53,561 nt of DNA from positions 1-53,561 of the forward strand of contig SHUF01000014.1 in the NCBI GenBank assembly GCA_009694745.1, read 5' to 3'. Shown in pieces: positions 40,377 through 47,919 of this stretch (position 1 is the stretch's first letter; each line of letters opens with the position of its first letter). Below the pieces are notes generated by a model, which saw only the letters and a list, made by a program, of their open reading frames with translations, did not search any database and was not told where the DNA came from. The position numbers and the translations under genes were made by a program. The stretch is from Acidobacteriota bacterium (lineage in GTDB: Bacteria; Acidobacteriota; Vicinamibacteria; Vicinamibacterales; SCN-69-37).

Positions 40377-41270
40377 ATGGAGCGCAAAACCATCGCCGAC
40401 TACGATCCCGACCTGCTCATTTTGTTTGACGCCTACGTGCATGGGCACGTGGATCGCCGCGGCTTCCTGGACCGCGCCACCAAGTTTGCCGTGGGCGGCG
40501 TGACCGCCGGCATGCTGCTGGACTCGCTCAGTCCAAAGTTCGCCGAAGCGCAGAAGGTGCCCACCGACGACGCGCGTATCAAGGCGGAACGGGTGGAATA
40601 CCCGTCGCCCGCTGGCAGCGGCACGATGAAGGGGTACCTCGTCCGGCCGGCGAAGGCCACGGGCAAGTTGCCGGGCGTGGTGGTGGTGCACGAGAATCGC
40701 GGGCTGAATCCTCACATCGAGGACATCGCGCGGCGTCTGGCGCTGGACAACTTCATTGCGTTCGCGCCCGACGCCCTGACACCGCTTGGGGGATACCCCG
40801 CCGGTGGCGAGGACGAAGCGCGTACGCTGTTCGGCAAACTCGACCAGACGAAGACGCGTGAAGACATGGTGGCGGCCGCCGGCTTCCTGCAGAAACACGC
40901 CGAGTGCACCGGGCGCGTCGGTGCGGTGGGATTCTGCTGGGGCGGAGGCATCTCGAACCTGCTGGCCACGCGCATTCCGGACCTGGGTGCCGCCGTGCCG
41001 TTTTATGGCAGTGCCGCCGCAGACGCCGACGTGCCGAGGATCAAAGCGCCGCTCCTGATTCACTACGCCGGTACGGACACTCGCATCAACGCCGCCTGGC
41101 CGGCGTTTGAGACGGCGCTCAAGGCGGCCAACGTGCGCTACACGATGCACATGTACGACGGCGCCTCACACGGCTTCAACAACGACACCACTCCGCGCTA
41201 CGACGAAAAGGCCGCCACGCTGGCCTGGACGCGCACCGTGGAATTTTTCAACACCCATCTGCGCCGCTAG
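40377..41270 (+). CDS. dienelactone hydrolase family protein
   Basis: 297 residues. Residues about 23-55 look like a Tat-type or anchor segment (DRRGFLDRATKFAVGGVTAG) after a 20-residue lead. The alpha/beta hydrolase part has VVVVHENRGLNPHIEDIARR, the nucleophile Cys in GAVGFCWGGG, and the Asp/His in HYAGTDTRI and MYDGASHGFNND. AGGAGG ribosome site before the ATG. Beside aromatic-degradation genes it may open lactone intermediates, but this exported subfamily is broad. Confidence 0.85.
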   Translation: MERKTIADYDPDLLILFDAYVHGHVDRRGFLDRATKFAVGGVTAGMLLDSLSPKFAEAQKVPTDDARIKAERVEYPSPAGSGTMKGYLVRPAKATGKLPGVVVVHENRGLNPHIEDIARRLALDNFIAFAPDALTPLGGYPAGGEDEARTLFGKLDQTKTREDMVAAAGFLQKHAECTGRVGAVGFCWGGGISNLLATRIPDLGAAVPFYGSAAADADVPRIKAPLLIHYAGTDTRINAAWPAFETALKAANVRYTMHMYDGASHGFNNDTTPRYDEKAATLAWTRTVEFFNTHLRR

Positions 41271-41287
41271 GTGAGCCGCGTAGTGGC

Positions 41288-41482
41288 GAAATGTCATAAA
41301 TGCCCGAAATGGCGAAATGCCGGACAAACCTATTGCAGGAAGAATGTGGGAATGTTCTTGGTGATGATTGGTTGAATCTGCTTCTCCAAGGTCATTCATC
41401 CATTGCGCGCCTTCGACATTCGGGCATTCTTCCCTGCAATGGTTCGTCCGCACTTCGCCATTTCGGACATTTCTGACATTTC
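41288..41482. mobile_element. long inverted-repeat element, MITE-like
   Basis: Left arm 41288-41346 and right arm 41425-41482 pair over nearly 60 nt with only a few mismatches and single-base gaps; GAAATGTC, CCGAAATGGCGAA and ATTGCAGG are shared blocks. Arms may extend to 41280 and 41490. The 78-nt centre has no long open frame with familiar content. Fills the gap between two convergent genes (stops at 41270 and 41512). No transposase; target duplication not obvious. Confidence 0.65.
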
Positions 41483-41511
41483 CCAATTACGCGCGCCCGC
41501 GAGGGCGCCAC

Positions 41512-42963
41512 CTAGGGTGCCATATCCACCCAGACGGTCTTGAGTTGGGTGTAGTAGTCCAGCGCGTGCACTGACATCTCACGCCCGAAGCCGCTCTGTT
41601 TGTATCCGCCAAACGCCGCAGCGGTGTCGTACGTGTTGTAGGTGTTGATCCACACCGTGCCCGCCTTGAGCTTTGACGCCACGTAGTGCGCCTTGCGCAC
41701 ATCGCGCGTCCACACGCCTGAGGCCAGGCCGTAGATCGACGCGTTGGCCTTGCTAATGGCGTCTTCGACATCGGCAAACTCAATGGCCGCAAGCACGGGG
41801 CCGAAGACCTCTTCCCTGGCGATCGTCATGTCCACGGTCACATTGCCAAACACCGTCGGCTGCATGAAGAAGCCCTTACCGGTGCCGATGTCGGTGCGCT
41901 CGCCTCCTGCCAGCAACGTGGCGCCTTCCTGCTTCGCGATTTCGACATACCGCAACACGCGCTCAAGCTGCGCCTTCGATGAGATGGCGCCGAGACGCGT
42001 CTTGGGATTCAGCGGGTCGCCGGCGACCATCTTTTTAGTACGGTCTGCAATTTTCGAAAGGAACTCATCCTTGACCGACGACTCCACCAGCAGCCGCGAC
42101 CCGGCGGCGCACACTTCACCCTTGCCGTAAAAGATCCCCATCGTCGCGCCCCTGACCGCGGCGTCGAGATCGGCATCCGCAAACACGATATTGGGGGACT
42201 TGCCGCCGAGCTCAAGCGTGATGTGTTTGAGCGTGTCGGCCGCGCTCTTCATGATGCCCTTGCCGGTGGACGTGTCGCCGGTAAACGCGATCTTGTCGAT
42301 GCCGGGATGGTCCACAATCGCCTGGCCGGTGGTGCTGCCCGACCCGGTGATCACATTGAGCACGCCCGGGGGGAATCCCAGGGCCGTGGCCATCTCGCCC
42401 AGCGCCAGCGCGGTCAATGGCGTCTGGCTGGCCGGCTTCAGGATGACGGTGTTCCCCATCGCCAGAGCCGGCGCCACTTTCCACACGGCGATGAGCAGCG
42501 GAAAATTCCACGGGACGATCGCCGCGACCACCCCCACGGGTTCGCGCAACGTGTAGACAAGCTGCCCGCCCTTGACCGGTACGGTTTCGCCGTGAATCTT
42601 GTCGGCCCAGCCCGCGAAATACTGGAGGCACTCGGCGGCTGCCGGAATTTCGACGTGGCGGGATTCGGTGATGGGCTTGCCGTTGTGCAGCGTCTCGAGG
42701 CGGGCGATCTCGTCTGCCTGGGCCATCAGTTGCTCGCCCAGTTTGTAGACCAGCCGGCCGCGCTCTCGGGCCGACATCTTTCCCCATGGCCCCTCGAAGG
42801 CGGCACGCGCCGCGCGCACGGCGGCATCGACGTCTGCACTGGTGGCCGATGCCACTTCGGCGATCACCTCTTCGGTGGCGGGGTTGATGACCGGCTGCGT
42901 CTTGCCATCCGACGCATCACGCCACTCACCGTTGATCAGCAGTTGTTTCCGTCCGAGCATCAT
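41512..42963 (-). CDS. NAD(P)-dependent aldehyde dehydrogenase
   Basis: 483 residues. Betaine-/broad ALDH fold: PWNFPLLIAVWKVAPALAMG, LKPASQTPLTALALGE, FTGDTSTGKGIMKSA (cofactor loop), ELGGKSPNIVF with catalytic Glu, and the nucleophile in YGKGEVCAAGSRLLVE. PTVFGNVTVDMTIAREEVFGPV follows. It sits downstream of boxC-boxB where box clusters often carry BoxD (the dehydroadipyl-CoA semialdehyde dehydrogenase), but the sequence is the classical ALDH group rather than clearly BoxD. Confidence 0.93.
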   Translation of the reverse strand: MMLGRKQLLINGEWRDASDGKTQPVINPATEEVIAEVASATSADVDAAVRAARAAFEGPWGKMSARERGRLVYKLGEQLMAQADEIARLETLHNGKPITESRHVEIPAAAECLQYFAGWADKIHGETVPVKGGQLVYTLREPVGVVAAIVPWNFPLLIAVWKVAPALAMGNTVILKPASQTPLTALALGEMATALGFPPGVLNVITGSGSTTGQAIVDHPGIDKIAFTGDTSTGKGIMKSAADTLKHITLELGGKSPNIVFADADLDAAVRGATMGIFYGKGEVCAAGSRLLVESSVKDEFLSKIADRTKKMVAGDPLNPKTRLGAISSKAQLERVLRYVEIAKQEGATLLAGGERTDIGTGKGFFMQPTVFGNVTVDMTIAREEVFGPVLAAIEFADVEDAISKANASIYGLASGVWTRDVRKAHYVASKLKAGTVWINTYNTYDTAAAFGGYKQSGFGREMSVHALDYYTQLKTVWVDMAP

Positions 42964-43020
42964 GTCGTTTCTCCAACTGATTCGTCACACCAGGGCGTGT
43001 TTCCGTTGATCGCAGTCGTT

Positions 43021-43078
43021 CGGAGGTCCCGGGCTTCAGCCCGGGACTCGCGGCACGGGCTGAAGCCCGTGCCCTCCG
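43021..43078. repeat. dispersed inverted repeat, family B copy 2
   Basis: 23-nt arms (43021-43043 and 43056-43078) with two mismatches. The right arm is identical to 22263-22285, and the upstream flank GTCGTTCGGAGG is shared. Starts 4 nt past the stop of the minus-strand hydratase at 43083. Confidence 0.85.
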
Positions 43079-43082
43079 TGCT

Positions 43083-43880
43083 CTAGTTTCCCTTGAACAC
43101 GGGCTTGCGTTTTTCTAAGCTCGCCGCGATGCCCTCTTTGGCGTCGCGGCTCTGGAACAGCAACTGCTGCAACTCGCGCTCCATCGCCAGGCCTTCGCCA
43201 AAACCCGCCTCCGCGCCAGACTGCACCGCGCGCTTGATTCGGCCCACCGCCAGGCTCGCCTTGTGGGGCGGCGTGAACGTCTTCGCGTACTCGATGACGG
43301 CGTCCAGGAACGACTGCCCTTTCAGGCGATCGGCGTCCCACACCTCGGTCACCAGGCCCGCGACCTGCGCCTCGGTCATCGTCATCAGCCGGCCGCTGAT
43401 CATCAGTTCCATGGCCTTCGCCTTGCCGAGCAGGCGGGCCAGGCGCTGCGTTCCGCCCGTACCCGGCAACACGCCAAGCGCCACTTCGGGCAGCCCGATT
43501 TTGCCCGCATCCTGCTTCGCAATACGCAGGTCCGCCGCAAGTGCCACTTCGAGCCCGCCGCCCACTGTGTGGCCGTTGAGTGCGGCAATCACCAGCTTCG
43601 GAGTCTGTTCAAGACGGTTCAATGTCTCATTGGCGTGCAGGCAAAAGTAGTACTTGTACTCGGGCGTCGCATCCTTGAGCATCGCAATGGTGGCACCGGC
43701 GCAAAAGAACTTCTCTCCGGTCCCCGTCAGGACTATCACATGCACCGCCGGATCCATCCGCGCGTCCAGCACGGCCCGGTCGAGCTCCTGCATCAACTCG
43801 TAGGAGTACGTATTCGCCGGCGGCTCACACAACGTGAGCACGCAAACGCCGCCATCGATGGTTCGAGTCACTCTCTGCAT
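43083..43880 (-). CDS. enoyl-CoA hydratase/isomerase in the box operon
   Basis: 265 residues. Crotonase fold with FFCAGATIAML and LNGHTVGGGLEVALAADLRIA; the second catalytic Glu is in IGLPEVALGVLPG. 3 nt after boxB, so part of the operon boxC-boxB-ech. Probably acts on the dehydroadipyl-CoA intermediates after oxidation of the ring-cleavage product. Family repeat B follows its stop. Confidence 0.9.
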   Translation of the reverse strand: MQRVTRTIDGGVCVLTLCEPPANTYSYELMQELDRAVLDARMDPAVHVIVLTGTGEKFFCAGATIAMLKDATPEYKYYFCLHANETLNRLEQTPKLVIAALNGHTVGGGLEVALAADLRIAKQDAGKIGLPEVALGVLPGTGGTQRLARLLGKAKAMELMISGRLMTMTEAQVAGLVTEVWDADRLKGQSFLDAVIEYAKTFTPPHKASLAVGRIKRAVQSGAEAGFGEGLAMERELQQLLFQSRDAKEGIAASLEKRKPVFKGN

Positions 43881-43883
43881 GGC

Positions 43884-45302
43884 CTACATTTCCGTGCGGA
43901 CGTATTCGAAGTTTATCGGCGTCCGGTTCACTCCGCGCGCCGGAGGCGCGATGTAGTTGGCGAACTTCCCGGTCTCGTAGATGGGCTGGTTCATGATCGA
44001 CAACAGATACTTCTTGTCCGCCGGGCTGGGCAGCCACTCATACTTCCGGCGCGCCCACTCATCGTCCGACAGCATGTGGCCGTCGGGATCCGTGTGGATC
44101 GACGCAAACTGCCCAATCCCCCGGTTGAACTTGCGGTCTGGCAGGCGCAAGCGATCCGAGAAGCCGTACTTCTCCAGCGTCTTGTTCCAGCGGGTCACAC
44201 CCGACTGGCAGTCGTCCACATACCAGTCGCGCAGCACCTCGTTCATGGCGTTGCGCATCGGCACGGCTTCGCGCTTCACCGCGCCGTTCTCGACAATATC
44301 CAGGTCGTAGGTGGTTTCAATCACCCGATGTTCCGTCCACTTGCCTTCTTCCGCGCGCCCCTTGAGGCCGTTGGCAAAGTACGACGCGGCGTTGGTCGAG
44401 ATTTCGTTGCCGTGCAGGTCGAGGCTCAGCGAGAACCAGAGGTTGATGTGCTTCTGGATGGTCGGCAAATCGATACCGCCCAGCCTCCGCACGTCCTCTG
44501 AGAAGCCTGACTCTTTCATCAACTGGCAGGTGCGCTCGACGATGCGGTGGATGCCGGTGTCGCCGACGAACATGTGGTGCGCTTCCTCGGTGAGCATGAA
44601 GCGAGTGGTGCGCGCCAGCGGGTCAAGCGAGCTTTCGGAGAGCGACAACAACTGCGATTTGCCGTCGCGGTCGGTGAACATCGTGAACATGAAGAAATCG
44701 AGCCATGTATCGATGGGCTCGTTAAACGCTTCAAGGATGCGCGGCTTGTCCTGGTTGCCGCTCTGACGGGCCAGCAGATCCTCGGCTTCGTCGCGGCCGT
44801 CGCGACCAAAGTACGAGTGCAACAGGTAGACCATCGCCCAGAGGTGACGGCCCTCTTCGACGTTGACCTGAAACAGGTTGCGCATGTCGTACAGGCTCGG
44901 GCAGCGGTGCCCGAGCCAGCGCTGCTGCTCGACAGACGCCGGTTCGGTGTCGCCCTGCGTCACGATGAGACGACGCAACTGATTCCTGAATTCACCGGGG
45001 ACTTCCTGCCACACCGGCTGACCGAAAAAATCGCCGAAGCCAATCGTGCGGTTCACCACCGGATCCGCCAGGAAGATGCCCCAGCGATACTCGGGCAATT
45101 TCACATACTCGAAGTGCGCCCAGCCGGCGGCGTCCACGCTGATCGCGGTACGGACGTAGATCTCGTGAAAGTGCTGGAACCCCTGCGGGCCCATGTCGCG
45201 CCACCACTGGATGTAAGCTGGCTGCCAGTGCTCGAGCGCACGCTGCAGCCGCTTGTTCAGGTGGAGGTCAACGTTATTGGGAATCTTGTCGGAGGAAATC
45301 AT
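43884..45302 (-). CDS. boxB: benzoyl-CoA 2,3-epoxidase, diiron oxygenase component
   Basis: Inserts one oxygen into benzoyl-CoA to form the 2,3-epoxide. 472 residues, the BoxB size. Diiron ligand motifs VNVEEGRHLWAMVYLL and LTEEAHHMFVGDTG, with EAFNEPIDTWLDFFMF between them and HINLWFSLSLDLHGNEIST and FNRGIGQFASIHTDPDG later, all characteristic of BoxB. Needs electrons from BoxA, which is not in the window. Between boxC (62 nt) and the hydratase (3 nt). Confidence 0.95.
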   Translation of the reverse strand: MISSDKIPNNVDLHLNKRLQRALEHWQPAYIQWWRDMGPQGFQHFHEIYVRTAISVDAAGWAHFEYVKLPEYRWGIFLADPVVNRTIGFGDFFGQPVWQEVPGEFRNQLRRLIVTQGDTEPASVEQQRWLGHRCPSLYDMRNLFQVNVEEGRHLWAMVYLLHSYFGRDGRDEAEDLLARQSGNQDKPRILEAFNEPIDTWLDFFMFTMFTDRDGKSQLLSLSESSLDPLARTTRFMLTEEAHHMFVGDTGIHRIVERTCQLMKESGFSEDVRRLGGIDLPTIQKHINLWFSLSLDLHGNEISTNAASYFANGLKGRAEEGKWTEHRVIETTYDLDIVENGAVKREAVPMRNAMNEVLRDWYVDDCQSGVTRWNKTLEKYGFSDRLRLPDRKFNRGIGQFASIHTDPDGHMLSDDEWARRKYEWLPSPADKKYLLSIMNQPIYETGKFANYIAPPARGVNRTPINFEYVRTEM

Positions 45303-45308
45303 CAGTGC

Positions 45309-45358
45309 CGTCCAGGGTCCAGAGTCCAGGGTTCGTCGTGCCGGCGCTTTCGCGCCGG
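45309..45358 (-). other. intercistronic hairpin and GTCCAGG repeat between boxC and boxB
   Basis: CCGGCGC (45341-45347) pairs with GCGCCGG (45352-45358); on the minus-strand transcript the loop is GAAA, an extra-stable GNRA tetraloop. Next to it GTCCAGGGTCCAGAGTCCAGG (45310-45330) is a short direct repeat that also occurs as GTCCAGGGTCCATAGTCC at 50952. The hairpin could stabilise or partly terminate boxC mRNA. Confidence 0.5.
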
Positions 45359-45364
45359 GGCTTC

Positions 45365-47032
45365 TTATGTGCGGCCGTAATCAAATTCGGCGCGGTCGGA
45401 GGTGCCGTAACTTGTGAGCGCGCCCTTGGGGCCTACGGCGTTGGGGCGCTGGAAGATCCAGTTCTGCCACGCCGTGAGACGGCCGAAGATCTTGGTCTCC
45501 ATCGTCTCGGGGCCCACAAAACGCAGATTGGCTTCCATCCCCGTGAGCGCATCCGGAGACATTGACGCGCGGCCTTCCACGGCCAGTCGCACCTCATCGT
45601 CCCAGTCAATTTCATCGGGTGCGAACGTGACCAGACCAGCGTCGAGTGCGTCGGCCGCCTCGAACGGCTCCGCGTGTGCAAGCACCGTGGCGACCTGGTC
45701 GGGCGTGCCGTAGAAACGGGCCTGGAGTCTTGAGATGCCGTTGCTCATCGGCAGGATGCCGGCGTTCATCGCTGAAAGGTGCACGGTATTGTGCTGGTCG
45801 GGGTCGTCGAGCATGTAGGACCGATCGGCGGCAAGCGCGAGTTCGAAGAGCGTACCGGCAAACGCGCTGCCGGGCTCGATCACCGCGAAGAAACTGCGCG
45901 CGGAGAGATCTACCCGTTTGAGCGTGCGCTTGATGAAGTGGATGACCTCGCGCACCAGCCAGTGGCCCGCGTGGTCCAGCAACACCTGGTCGGCCCCGAG
46001 CACCAGCGCCGAATCGCCTTCGGTCTTGAGGACGATGGTGCCGATTTCGCGTTCGTTAACGCGCAGGCGCAAGATCGCGTCGTCAATTTCGCGAAAGCAC
46101 CGGAGGGGCCAGAACTGGTCGCCGGCGGCGAGAATCGCCTCGGGGGTCTGCTCCACAGGCGTTTGTGGGGCGCGCACGGTCATGGTGGCCGACCGTTTGG
46201 CGCGGTCGAACGCGACAGACACTGAAGAGTAGGTGTAGGCGTCTTCCGTGATCACGGCGCTCAACGGATTGAGCGTGACGCCTGGCCCCGAGGAGGGCCG
46301 GTCGGACGTTGCGGCCAGTTCGAGCGCGCGTTTCGCCACGGCTTCCTTGAACCTGCTGGTGGGCACCACGGCGTCCACCAGTCGCCATTCCACGGCGCGC
46401 TTGCCCTTGATGCCTTCGGCGATGGTGCCGAAGAAGTCGGCCAGGTCGCGGCGCACCTTGCGCTTGTCCACCACGCGTGTCAGGCCGCCGGTGCCCGGCA
46501 GCACGGCCAGGAGCGGCGTCTCGGGCAGGCTCACGGCCGAGTTCGCATCGTCAATGAGGATGATCTCGTCGCAGGCCAGCGCCAGCTCATATCCGCCACC
46601 GGCACAGATGCCGTTGAGCGCGGCCAGGAACTTGAGTCCGGAGTGCGCGCTTGCGTCCTCCATTCCCAGTCGCGTTTCGTTCGTGAATTTGCAGAAATTC
46701 ACTTTCCAGGAGTGCGTGGAGCCACGCAACATGAAGATGTTGGCGCCGGCGCAGAAGATGCGCTCCCGCAAACTCGTGACCACCACGGTGTGGACTTCGG
46801 GATGTTCGAACCGGATGCGGGTGATCGCATCGGCGAGTTCAATATCGACTCCGAGGTCATACGAGTTGAGTTTGAGTTTGTAGCCGGGCGCGAGGCCCGC
46901 ATCTTCCTGCACGTCCATGCCCAGAGTGGCGACAGGGCCATCAAAGGTCAGCTTCCAGTGCTGATAGCTGCAAGGATGCCGTTCGAACGAAAGCGGTGCC
47001 TGAGTGGAAACAGCGGAATCTGGAGTGGCCAT
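45365..47032 (-). CDS. boxC: 2,3-epoxybenzoyl-CoA dihydrolase
   Basis: Opens the epoxidised ring to 3,4-dehydroadipyl-CoA semialdehyde plus formate. 555 residues, the BoxC length, with a duplicated crotonase-like core: the first half has IFCAGANIFMLRGSTHSWKVNFCKFTNETR-type sequence with LAALNGICAGGGYELALACDEI, the second YMLDDPDQHNTVHLSAMNAG and ILPMSNGISRLQARFYG. First gene of the minus-strand operon; ATG 47032, about 55 nt from the -10 shared region with boxR. Confidence 0.95.
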   Translation of the reverse strand: MATPDSAVSTQAPLSFERHPCSYQHWKLTFDGPVATLGMDVQEDAGLAPGYKLKLNSYDLGVDIELADAITRIRFEHPEVHTVVVTSLRERIFCAGANIFMLRGSTHSWKVNFCKFTNETRLGMEDASAHSGLKFLAALNGICAGGGYELALACDEIILIDDANSAVSLPETPLLAVLPGTGGLTRVVDKRKVRRDLADFFGTIAEGIKGKRAVEWRLVDAVVPTSRFKEAVAKRALELAATSDRPSSGPGVTLNPLSAVITEDAYTYSSVSVAFDRAKRSATMTVRAPQTPVEQTPEAILAAGDQFWPLRCFREIDDAILRLRVNEREIGTIVLKTEGDSALVLGADQVLLDHAGHWLVREVIHFIKRTLKRVDLSARSFFAVIEPGSAFAGTLFELALAADRSYMLDDPDQHNTVHLSAMNAGILPMSNGISRLQARFYGTPDQVATVLAHAEPFEAADALDAGLVTFAPDEIDWDDEVRLAVEGRASMSPDALTGMEANLRFVGPETMETKIFGRLTAWQNWIFQRPNAVGPKGALTSYGTSDRAEFDYGRT

Positions 47033-47082
47033 GAATCATTGGCAGGATATCGATCGACGCCGCCGACCGTCAAGGTCGGAGA

Positions 47083-47114
47083 TGCAGTATATTGCTCACA
47101 TAGTGCATTATAAA
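47083..47114. promoter_or_regulatory. BoxR operator and overlapping divergent promoters
   Basis: Two TGCA boxes, 47083-47086 and 47104-47107, are spaced 21 bp apart (two helical turns), matching the TGCA half-sites known for BzdR/BoxR regulators. Minus strand: TATACT (47091-47086) with TTTATA 17 bp upstream (47114-47109) for boxC. Plus strand: TATAAA (47109-47114), 8 nt before the boxR ATG, again leaderless. Each promoter element overlaps or touches a box, so binding would repress both. Inferred from spacing and family knowledge. Confidence 0.6.
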
Positions 47115-47122
47115 TCTTCACC

Positions 47123-47872
47123 ATGACTTCCCCCGGCCCACTCGATCCGCTCCTGGACGCCCTGGGCCGCCGCGTGCGACAACGTCGCCTGCACCTGGGG
47201 CTCACGCTGCGTGATCTGGCCGAGCGGGCCGCGCTTTCTCCGCGGTTTCTGATGGAGGTTGAAGCGGGCCGCGGCAATATTTCGTTGCGGCGGCTTGCCG
47301 CCATCGCCCACGCGCTCGGCGCTGAACTGGCTGAACTTGTGGCGGCCCCGCGCCCCGAGGCGGGCCGCCCGATGGTGGCGCTGCTGGGCCTGCGTGGCGC
47401 GGGCAAGACCACCGTGGGCCGCGGACTGGCGCGGCGGCTCAAGGTGCCCTTCCTGGAACTCGACACGGTCATTGCCGAACGCGCCGGCCTGGCCCTGGGT
47501 GAAGTGTTTTCCCTGTACGGCGAGGACTATTACCGCAGGCTGGAGCGTGAGGTGCTGACCGACCTGCTCTCGCGCGCGCGGCCCGGCGTGATTGCAGTGG
47601 GCGGCGGACTGGTGACGGCACCCGATACGTTTGCGCTCCTCCGGCGAAACGCGGTCACCGTGTGGCTGCGCGCGCGTCCGGTGGACTACTGGAACCGCGT
47701 CATGAAACAAGGCGACCAGCGGCCGATGAAGGAACATCCGCAGGCGCGCGACGCGCTGCGCGACATCATCGCCAAGCGCGAGCCGCTCTATCGGCAGGCG
47801 GACCTGACGGTTGACACCACGTCGCTCACGGTCGCCCAAGCGGTCGCTGCCGTGGCGGAGGGAATCGGCTAG
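47123..47872 (+). CDS. boxR: BoxR-type regulator, HTH fused to shikimate-kinase-like domain
   Basis: 249 residues. Xre-type helix-turn-helix at about 15-72 (LRDLAERAALSPRFLMEVEA) followed by a shikimate-kinase-like fold with P-loop LLGLRGAGKTT (about 88-98), FLELDTVIAERAG and GVIAVGGGLVTA. This is the architecture of BoxR/BzdR, repressors relieved by benzoyl-CoA. Divergent from boxC across a shared operator. ATG 47123 has no ribosome site but a TATAAA 8 nt upstream. Confidence 0.93.
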   Translation: MTSPGPLDPLLDALGRRVRQRRLHLGLTLRDLAERAALSPRFLMEVEAGRGNISLRRLAAIAHALGAELAELVAAPRPEAGRPMVALLGLRGAGKTTVGRGLARRLKVPFLELDTVIAERAGLALGEVFSLYGEDYYRRLEREVLTDLLSRARPGVIAVGGGLVTAPDTFALLRRNAVTVWLRARPVDYWNRVMKQGDQRPMKEHPQARDALRDIIAKREPLYRQADLTVDTTSLTVAQAVAAVAEGIG

Positions 47873-47919
47873 AATCTCCTTGCTTCCTGTCTTCCCCGGG
47901 TGGCTTAAGGAGAATCCGT

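Noticed and set aside
43263-44501. Plus-strand open frame opposite boxB and the hydratase
   Set aside because: No motif content; boxB is certain on the other strand.
47870-47875. TAGAAT as a separate promoter for the VPS10-like gene
   Set aside because: No -35 at the right distance and the hexamer overlaps the boxR stop; could be chance.
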